Origin: an uncultured Mollicutes bacterium
GTDB taxonomy: Bacteria > Bacillota_I > Bacilli_A > RFN20 > CAG-449
Assembly (NCBI GenBank): GCA_900551385.1
Contig: URVS01000071.1
Location: forward strand, 1 to 7,371
Direction of reading: 5' to 3'
Length of the DNA stretch: 7,371 bases
Both the position numbers and the translations under genes were made by a program. Under the pieces are notes generated by a model. That model had not been told where the DNA came from. It did not search any database and saw only the letters and a list, made by a program, of their open reading frames with translations. Positions 1 to 5,711 of this stretch are shown here, one piece after another (the first letter of the stretch is position 1; each line of letters opens with the position of its first letter).

Positions 1-549
1 CACTGTTGCATGACATACAGCACCTGCATTTTTTTTACACCTTTCACATAAATCCGGAATACTTGATGCTATTTTATCATACGGCATTAACTCTATAGTA
101 AACGAACACGGCGATTCTTTTATTTTCTTAACATTGCTCCAATATATTCCTTCTATTTTTTTATCTTTAATCTGCTCATAATGATATGAGCATTTAAAAA
201 ATAAATTTGTTAATAATTCCTCTGGAAAAGATAAAATTTCATCTAATCTTTTAGTTACTGTTGCATTTGTTATTATTTCAACTGAATGTCCTTCTTCTAA
301 TAATCCTTTTGTTAATGCGACAATATCTTTATATAACAATGTCTCTCCCTGTGCAGTTAAATTAATAAAGCATTCCCCTCCTAAACGCTCTTTTGAAAAA
401 GCTTTTATCATATGCTCTATTGGATATTTGAATTCAATATCTTTTCGTTCATGCCATCCATCCACTTGTGATACGAGACAATATTCACATTTTAAATTAC
501 ATAAATTAGTAGGAATATAGCATAATATTAATTTATTCATTTTATTCAT
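1..549 (-). CDS. Radical SAM protein, 3' end cut by the window edge
   Basis: The reading frame is open for 183 codons and runs off the left edge. Seen: a CxxxCxxC motif at residues 17, 21 and 24 (CNLKCEYC), which in radical SAM enzymes binds the 4Fe-4S cluster that cleaves S-adenosylmethionine. It is followed by a Gly-Glu pair at 68-69 (AQGETLLY), matching the SAM-binding 'GGE' strand, and IITNAT near 109-114, a usual later core strand. A second cysteine group, C168, C171 and C179 (CERCKKNAGAVCH), may hold an auxiliary Fe-S cluster, but the rest is missing. ATG at 549 is chosen because AGAGGA lies 7 bases upstream and the gene starts 3 bases after the pyruvyltransferase stop; ATG at 540 is an in-frame alternative. 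The substrate is unknown. As the last visible gene of a polysaccharide operon, it might modify a sugar or nucleotide sugar (inference). Radical SAM membership is near certain; function is not. Confidence 0.9.
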   Translation of the reverse strand, partial: MNKMNKLILCYIPTNLCNLKCEYCLVSQVDGWHERKDIEFKYPIEHMIKAFSKERLGGECFINLTAQGETLLYKDIVALTKGLLEEGHSVEIITNATVTKRLDEILSFPEELLTNLFFKCSYHYEQIKDKKIEGIYWSNVKKIKESPCSFTIELMPYDKIASSIPDLCERCKKNAGAVCHATV

Positions 550-552
550 AAT

Positions 553-1605
553 TTAATCCTCTTTTATAATCGTATTAATTACATCAAAATTCTGTTTATA
601 ATTTAAACTCTTTGGATTTTCTAATTTCAAAAATTCATGTATCTGTTCTGTATTAATTATTTCATTGCCCACACAAATTTTTAATCCACTTTCGTTTTTT
701 AACCATTCATCATAAACACCTGAAACCTTTTTGGTCGTATTGTCAAATGCTATACATTTTGTTCCACCTATAATAGAAAAAATCATTGAATGAAGTCTAT
801 CTGTTATAACAAGTTGAACATCCGCAAATTCATTTATTTTATTTTCTATGTATTGTTCTCTTTTATCAATCCTGATATATTTTTCGTCTATAACAGAACT
901 GGAATCAATACAACAATAGCCTTGTAATTCCAACTCCTTTTTTAGTTTTTCGAGCCATTCATATTCTTCCGATTTTTCAATATCATTTCTAATGGAAAAT
1001 ATTATTTTTTTATTATCTTTGTTATGCTCTTTAATTTTATCCATTCTTAACAGTGCCATATCTGGCAGTAAAAAACATCTATCCTGTGGAATATTTAATT
1101 TGTTCAAACAATAATTATACGATCTTCGTTCTCTTAAACATAAATAAACATTTTTATTATTATCAAGTATACTTTTAAATTTATCTGATGATGAAAATCT
1201 GCCTTTCCCAGAAAAATAAACAGTTTGTGGCAAAATTATTATTTTATTATCACATAGTCTCTGAATAACATCTTCTATAACCATCTGGTCTTCATATAAA
1301 TCCCCCATCCAGCCACCACCTGCTATAACAATAACATCATTCTTTTTTGCTTTAATCTTATAAGGAAATAATTCATATAAAAACTCTGGAACCTCTATAA
1401 AATCATTATATCCCCAATCTTTAAGTAAATTAATACTTTCCGACGCTATCAAATGATCTCCAAGATTTCCATGTATAGGAGTTCCTATTAAAATAATTCT
1501 TTTTTCAGAATTATTTTTTATTTTTTTGAACACCTCCTTATAATCCGGATAAGAAAGCTTTAACTTTATATATTTTTTTGTTTTATTAAAGAATGAAAAT
1601 TTCAT
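553..1605 (-). CDS. Polysaccharide pyruvyl transferase family protein (EpsO/GumL-like)
   Basis: A 350-residue, probably cytoplasmic protein. Family members move a pyruvyl group from phosphoenolpyruvate onto a sugar of a polysaccharide repeat unit, forming a ketal that adds negative charge. Seen: the N-terminal signature GTPIHGNLGDHLI (41-53), a GGGWMGDLY loop (97-105), LPQTV (126-130), an Arg-Glu pair (159-160), PDMA (182-185), TDRLH (269-273) and the C-terminal NTTKKVSG (290-297) followed by a Trp. These are the landmarks of the family in the expected order, at normal length. In the relatives I know the GGG loop is usually followed by Asn; here it is Trp. The start at 1605 has GGAGAA ending 5 bases upstream and follows the glycosyltransferase stop by 14 bases. 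A related possibility is a glycosyltransferase-like protein without pyruvyl activity, since the family is broad. The acceptor sugar cannot be read from sequence. Confidence 0.9.
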   Translation of the reverse strand: MKFSFFNKTKKYIKLKLSYPDYKEVFKKIKNNSEKRIILIGTPIHGNLGDHLIASESINLLKDWGYNDFIEVPEFLYELFPYKIKAKKNDVIVIAGGGWMGDLYEDQMVIEDVIQRLCDNKIIILPQTVYFSGKGRFSSSDKFKSILDNNKNVYLCLRERRSYNYCLNKLNIPQDRCFLLPDMALLRMDKIKEHNKDNKKIIFSIRNDIEKSEEYEWLEKLKKELELQGYCCIDSSSVIDEKYIRIDKREQYIENKINEFADVQLVITDRLHSMIFSIIGGTKCIAFDNTTKKVSGVYDEWLKNESGLKICVGNEIINTEQIHEFLKLENPKSLNYKQNFDVINTIIKED

Positions 1606-1619
1606 ACATGTTCTCCATT

Positions 1620-2609
1620 TTAATATTGTCTATACTTATTAATATATAATCTATAAAAGCATTGATATAAAGGAAAAGAATATGCAAATATTATCATCTG
1701 AATTTTTCTGATTTTATTTAAACAATCTATTGAAATAATCTTTCTCACATTGTGTCTTGCATATTTCTGAACTTTCTTTATATAATCTCTTTTATAATAT
1801 GAACTTCTAATCATACTATTAGCAACAACAATAAGCCAATGCAAATATCCAATTTCAATATACTTATTCTCATTACAAAAAGATAATCCGAAATCGTGCA
1901 CTTCTTTAACTGCTCTTGCTAGATCCATTGTTCTATCTGTAAATTTCATACCTCCAATAGAAGCTCCTCTATGGCAATACACATAAAAGTTATAATTTGT
2001 AGATGTTATCTTTTTAGCATTTGCTATTACCTTATAATTAGTAAACATATCCTCATAAAGTTTTCCTACTGGATACAAGATATCTTTATATAAAGACTTT
2101 CTTATAACTTTATTACATGTTATAACATCTATCTCAGGTAATATTAACATGCCGTCTATTGCTTCCTGTGCAGAATATACTGTTAATTTATCCTGATAAT
2201 TATTTGTCTCTATTTCTTTTTTTTCAGAACTATCTTCATATACATTTACACAACCATATGTTAATATATCGCAATTTTCATTTTTAATTACTTTTTTAAA
2301 ATAAGTGTATGCACCTGGTAATATATAATCATCACTATCAATAAAAGAAATATACTCTCCCTCTGCTTCTTGCACGCATCTGTTTCTTACTGCTGCTAAT
2401 CCTTTATTTTCTTGATGAATCACTTTAATAAAATCATACTTTTTTGAATACTCATCACAAATTTCACCGCTTTTATCTGTTGAGCCATCATCTACTAATA
2501 GAATCTCACAATTTTCAATATCTTGAGATATAATACTATCTATACATCTCCTTAGATATTTCTCAACATTATATACTGGTATAGCTATTGTTATTATCTT
2601 TTTACACAT
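1620..2609 (-). CDS. Family 2 glycosyltransferase (GT-A fold)
   Basis: A 329-residue glycosyltransferase predicted to add one sugar from a nucleotide donor to a lipid-linked repeat unit on the cytoplasmic face of the membrane. Seen, numbered from the start chosen here: TIAIPVYNVEKYL (7-19), the first nucleotide-binding strand; VDDGSTD (39-45); NKGLAAVRN (68-76); DSDD (91-94), the metal-binding DxD-type motif; and LYED (184-187), where the acidic pair is the likely catalytic-base region. The tail after about residue 270 is rich in basic and aromatic residues, which may hold it to the membrane. The frame can be extended to an ATG at 2720, but those 37 residues lie inside the acyltransferase gene and resemble nothing in the family. 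ATG at 2609 has AAAGGA 5 bases upstream and puts the IPVYN motif at the usual distance from the N-terminus. Donor and acceptor are unknown. Confidence 0.93.
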   Translation of the reverse strand: MCKKIITIAIPVYNVEKYLRRCIDSIISQDIENCEILLVDDGSTDKSGEICDEYSKKYDFIKVIHQENKGLAAVRNRCVQEAEGEYISFIDSDDYILPGAYTYFKKVIKNENCDILTYGCVNVYEDSSEKKEIETNNYQDKLTVYSAQEAIDGMLILPEIDVITCNKVIRKSLYKDILYPVGKLYEDMFTNYKVIANAKKITSTNYNFYVYCHRGASIGGMKFTDRTMDLARAVKEVHDFGLSFCNENKYIEIGYLHWLIVVANSMIRSSYYKRDYIKKVQKYARHNVRKIISIDCLNKIRKIQMIIFAYSFPLYQCFYRLYINKYRQY

Positions 2610-3634
2610 TTTTTTCCTTTCATATTTAAATACATTTTCCTCGGATAATATGGAAGCCATAATACCGGAAATTTCCCCCCTAAAATGCTGCATATTACTG
2701 GTATTAAAATTCCCACACAACTCCCCAGCAATATATTGATAAGTATAATTACATTATTATCTCCAAATAAAAAAACAGCCTTTCTTACTATAGAAACAAA
2801 AATTGAATGAAACATATATATTGGTAAGGTATTCTCTCCTAAAATTATTAATATATTTCTAACTTTATGTACATGTAACCAATTAATAAAATTTATAAAA
2901 ATACACATTCCTATTATTGCAAATATTGTTTTACTTATAGGCTGCTGATGAATATCCAAAGAATAAACATACAAATATATAAAACAATATAAAACTATTA
3001 GTACTCCTATTATCAAAAGATTACTTTTTTTTAATATATAAACATCTTTTAATTTATATTGATTAATTAAAAAGCCTACATTAAAAAAGCAAAAATAATA
3101 TAAAAGCCTATCTAAAAGAAATTTAGTTTCAATATTAATTCTGATTTCGGAATGCATATATATATACCAGCCTATATAAAAAAGCAGTGTTAAAAAAAAT
3201 ATATATTTCTTATCAAGATAAATATATACAAAACTAAACATATATATAATCAACTGAATATACAAAAACCAAAAATGAGATATTGGTTTGTGCCATATTG
3301 AGCCAAATGCTGTTAAAGAATATTTTGTATTACCTATTAAATTCCCTACGATAACATAAATAAGAGTTCCCATAATATATGGAATTGCAATATCAATTAA
3401 TTTCTTTTTTATAACATCTATATAGTTTGTATATTTACATACTTCTACATAGGAAAACAAAAAACCACTTATACAAAAAAACAATGGCATTTGAAATGAT
3501 TCAACTAAATAATATAAATAAGACCAAAATGTAGTTTTATTAACAACATCTATACACCCAGATATTGCATGCCCCAAAACAACAAGTATTATTGCTGCCC
3601 CCTTCAATTCGTCTATTAAAACTATTTTTTTCAT
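2594..3634 (-). CDS. Membrane acyltransferase, acyltransferase 3 family
   Basis: A 346-residue, very hydrophobic protein with roughly ten predicted membrane segments by eye. The family transfers acyl groups, often acetyl, to sugars of surface polysaccharides at the membrane. Seen: an N-terminal ID-x-LKG stretch (7-12) leading to the conserved His22 in VVLGHA (18-23), the putative catalytic histidine; QMPLFFCISGFLF (48-60), the second family block; HFWFL (120-124) ahead of a membrane helix; and LGENTLPIYMFH (265-276) near the C-terminus. Length and motif order are normal. The start at 3634 follows a strong AAGGAGAA site overlapping the stop of the EpsG-like gene. The 3' end overlaps the next glycosyltransferase by 16 bases. 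It lies in the most AT-rich part of the window (9 G+C in 3001-3060). The acyl group could also be succinyl or another group, and the target sugar is unknown. Confidence 0.93.
   Translation of the reverse strand: MKKIVLIDELKGAAIILVVLGHAISGCIDVVNKTTFWSYLYYLVESFQMPLFFCISGFLFSYVEVCKYTNYIDVIKKKLIDIAIPYIMGTLIYVIVGNLIGNTKYSLTAFGSIWHKPISHFWFLYIQLIIYMFSFVYIYLDKKYIFFLTLLFYIGWYIYMHSEIRINIETKFLLDRLLYYFCFFNVGFLINQYKLKDVYILKKSNLLIIGVLIVLYCFIYLYVYSLDIHQQPISKTIFAIIGMCIFINFINWLHVHKVRNILIILGENTLPIYMFHSIFVSIVRKAVFLFGDNNVIILINILLGSCVGILIPVICSILGGKFPVLWLPYYPRKMYLNMKGKKCVKR
2615..2620 (-). promoter_or_regulatory. Ribosome binding site that fixes the glycosyltransferase start at 2609
   Basis: AAAGGA, 5 bases before the ATG at 2609, lies inside the last codons of the acyltransferase gene. 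It supports the short start over the in-frame ATG at 2720. Because it is embedded in the upstream coding region, translation of the two genes may be coupled. Confidence 0.65.
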
Positions 3635-3649
3635 ATAATGTTCTCCTTC

Positions 3650-4780
3650 TTATCTAAACCATATAGACTTATACGGAATTGCCTTATACCAATTAGCAAC
3701 ATATAAAACATATACTTGAAACAGAACTAAACTTCCATATGTTATAAAAGAAACTAAAAATCTTTTTCTATTATTAGAAATATTACATAAATAATCTGGT
3801 ATATATAAAATTACTGTTGGTATAATAAAATAATCAAGGAATCTAAAAATGAAAGCAATTGATTCACTTAGCGAAGCAATTGCTAAAGCTATAGCAGCAT
3901 GAGAAAGCCAAAAATAATATTCCTTCGTTCTATTTTTAGAAAACAATAATATCAAAAAAATTAAAAGAGCAACTAAAAAAAACATCATCTCAAAATTAGT
4001 ATCCATATACATTGCAGGAATATACTTCGCATATTTAGGTATATACCCCATTATATAAATCACCAAATTAAACACCCATTTTGCTCCAATTATACATCCT
4101 AATAAAAGAGCAACTAAAACATTCTTCTTGTATATTTTTCCATATATAAAATACATTGGAATAAGGATTAAACAACTTCTATGAAATAGTGAAGCTATCA
4201 ACAAAAATAATAAATAATGCACGAATTCTCTTTTATATACATATTTGATTGAATATATATAGAGAGAGACCGCAATTATCTGCCTTATCATAGTACTTGA
4301 ATCTAAAAAAAATCCTGACAAAAAGATACACATTACAGACTGCCAAAAATACTTAGCATTATTGCATATTGCAATAATTAATATGGTATATGTTAAAATT
4401 GAACTACAAAAAATTACCCATACATAATCATTTGTAAATTTTGCTACAATTTTATTTAAAAAAATATAACCGCTCTCTACATATGAATCCACATTTAGAT
4501 TAGTATGATATAAAACACTATAGAAAATTTTTCTATAAGTTCCTGTATAATCTGTACCAAATCCATATCTACTAGCATGTATAAAAACCATAGGAAAGAA
4601 AACCAATAAACATATTCCTATAAATTGAATACCATTTTTACTTAAAACTATGCTCAATTTTTTTCTAGTTTTATATCCAGAATTCTGTTCTATCTGCATT
4701 TTAAATTTTTTGTATATTTCTGTTTTTTCAACAAGATATGCAACAAAAACAGTATATAAAAATAATATAATATAAATCAT
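3650..4780 (-). CDS. EpsG-family polytopic membrane protein, probable polysaccharide polymerase
   Basis: A 376-residue integral membrane protein with many hydrophobic segments, starting with one at residues 1-17. EpsG-family proteins occur in Gram-positive exopolysaccharide loci and are thought to polymerise repeat units in the manner of Wzy. Seen, numbered from the start chosen here: an Arg at 71 followed by FGTDYTGTY (74-82), the first extracytoplasmic signature; ESGY (102-105); TMIRQ (163-167) at the head of a helix; FHRS (199-202); and a late FRFLDYF segment. These match the family pattern of Arg, GTDYxxY, IRQ and FHxS. ATG at 4780 is preferred over the in-frame ATG at 4801 because it has AAAAGG 7 bases upstream and begins directly with the first membrane helix, whereas the longer version has no ribosome site and overlaps the previous gene. 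Its place among glycosyltransferases and decorating enzymes fits the polymerase role. The activity itself is inferred. Confidence 0.88.
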   Translation of the reverse strand: MIYIILFLYTVFVAYLVEKTEIYKKFKMQIEQNSGYKTRKKLSIVLSKNGIQFIGICLLVFFPMVFIHASRYGFGTDYTGTYRKIFYSVLYHTNLNVDSYVESGYIFLNKIVAKFTNDYVWVIFCSSILTYTILIIAICNNAKYFWQSVMCIFLSGFFLDSSTMIRQIIAVSLYIYSIKYVYKREFVHYLLFLLIASLFHRSCLILIPMYFIYGKIYKKNVLVALLLGCIIGAKWVFNLVIYIMGYIPKYAKYIPAMYMDTNFEMMFFLVALLIFLILLFSKNRTKEYYFWLSHAAIALAIASLSESIAFIFRFLDYFIIPTVILYIPDYLCNISNNRKRFLVSFITYGSLVLFQVYVLYVANWYKAIPYKSIWFR

Positions 4781-4787
4781 ATTCTTA

Positions 4788-4793
4788 CCTTTT
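4788..4793 (-). promoter_or_regulatory. Ribosome binding site that fixes the EpsG-like start at 4780
   Basis: AAAAGG lies 7 bases before the ATG at 4780 and overlaps the TAA stop of the preceding glycosyltransferase (4792-4794). The ATG at 4801 has only TTATTTAG before it, so the downstream start is favoured. Confidence 0.65.
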
Positions 4794-5700
4794 AAAAACA
4801 TCTAAATAAAATAACAATACGCGTAATAAAATTTGACATTTTAATACCACAATCCAGTTTTGTATTAAAGGCAAGTCTACAAGTAGCTCTAGTACTTGTC
4901 TTATAATATCTACTAGATTTAAGTATTACTTTATTGTCCCCTTCAATTTTATCTGCACGAAAATCTAAAAGTTTCTTAACCGCCTTAAATCTTTGATTTC
5001 TACATTTTCCAAAATATCTCAGCTCATGTTTTATTCTTTTCTTTAATCCACCGCCATCAACTGATGTATTAGTTCCATATCTTCTGAATAAAATATGAGG
5101 AGAGTTGTCAAACACTACTTTTCCTCCTGTAGCCCAACATGTTAGAACTGTCCATGAATCGTGTGAATATTCCAAATCAAGCTTAGATGAACCATAAAGC
5201 ATGTCTCTCAAATTTTTATTTAATACAAATGTACAGCCTGCTAAACGTTCTCTCACAAGCTGACTATATATACTTAACTTTAATTTAGGATATGACTGTA
5301 CACTCAATGGCTTCAAATCTTCATTAACACGCTGCAAAGAAGTACAATATAAAAGAGGTTTACTTGTGTCTTCTTTTTTCAATCTCTCAATTCCACTAAT
5401 CAATTTATCTGGCATCCAAACATCATCTTGATCGGCATAAGCATAAAAATCACTCTTATCACTACTATCTATCAATTCTAGAAAACTTCTTATAAATCCA
5501 CAATTTTGTCCTTTAATTAATTTTATTTGGCCTTTACTTTCATAATCTTCCAGTATTTTTAGCGTTCCATCTTCAGAACCATCATCTCTTACTAATATGC
5601 TTACATTGACATTCTCTTGCGATAAAATACTATCAATCTGATTTCGTAAATATTTTTCCCCATTATATGTTGACATTAAAACCTGTATATTTTCGTTCAT
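4792..5700 (-). CDS. Family 2 glycosyltransferase, RgpB/rhamnosyltransferase-like
   Basis: A 302-residue GT-A glycosyltransferase. Seen: VLMSTYNGEKYL (7-18), the first nucleotide-binding strand; VRDDGSEDGT (37-46); GQNCGF (64-69); DQDDVW (90-95), the metal and nucleotide-sugar motif; LAGCTFVLN (153-161); HDSW (180-183); and FRRYGTN (205-211), which corresponds to the 'YRxHGxN' block of this subfamily. The DQDDVW/HDSW combination is typical of RgpB-like enzymes, many of which transfer rhamnose, but the donor cannot be decided here. The basic C-terminal third (about 215-302) with a hydrophobic end may contact the membrane. It differs clearly in subfamily from the other glycosyltransferase at 1620-2609, so the two probably act on different linkages. 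ATG at 5700 follows an AGAGGA site 5 bases upstream and lies 11 bases after the DXS-like gene's stop. Confidence 0.93.
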   Translation of the reverse strand: MNENIQVLMSTYNGEKYLRNQIDSILSQENVNVSILVRDDGSEDGTLKILEDYESKGQIKLIKGQNCGFIRSFLELIDSSDKSDFYAYADQDDVWMPDKLISGIERLKKEDTSKPLLYCTSLQRVNEDLKPLSVQSYPKLKLSIYSQLVRERLAGCTFVLNKNLRDMLYGSSKLDLEYSHDSWTVLTCWATGGKVVFDNSPHILFRRYGTNTSVDGGGLKKRIKHELRYFGKCRNQRFKAVKKLLDFRADKIEGDNKVILKSSRYYKTSTRATCRLAFNTKLDCGIKMSNFITRIVILFRCF

Positions 5701-5711
5701 TACAATCCTCT

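Noticed and set aside
2610..2720. N-terminal extension of the 1620-2609 glycosyltransferase
   Set aside because: It lies inside the acyltransferase gene in another frame, its residues look random, and a better start with a ribosome site exists at 2609.
3155..3178. Short AT-alternating runs in the acyltransferase gene
   Set aside because: These are short tracts expected in very AT-rich coding DNA for Ile/Tyr-rich membrane helices, not a repeat array.
4834..4840. TTGACA-like hexamer on the plus strand as a promoter
   Set aside because: No fitting -10 box at the right spacing and no plus-strand gene downstream.
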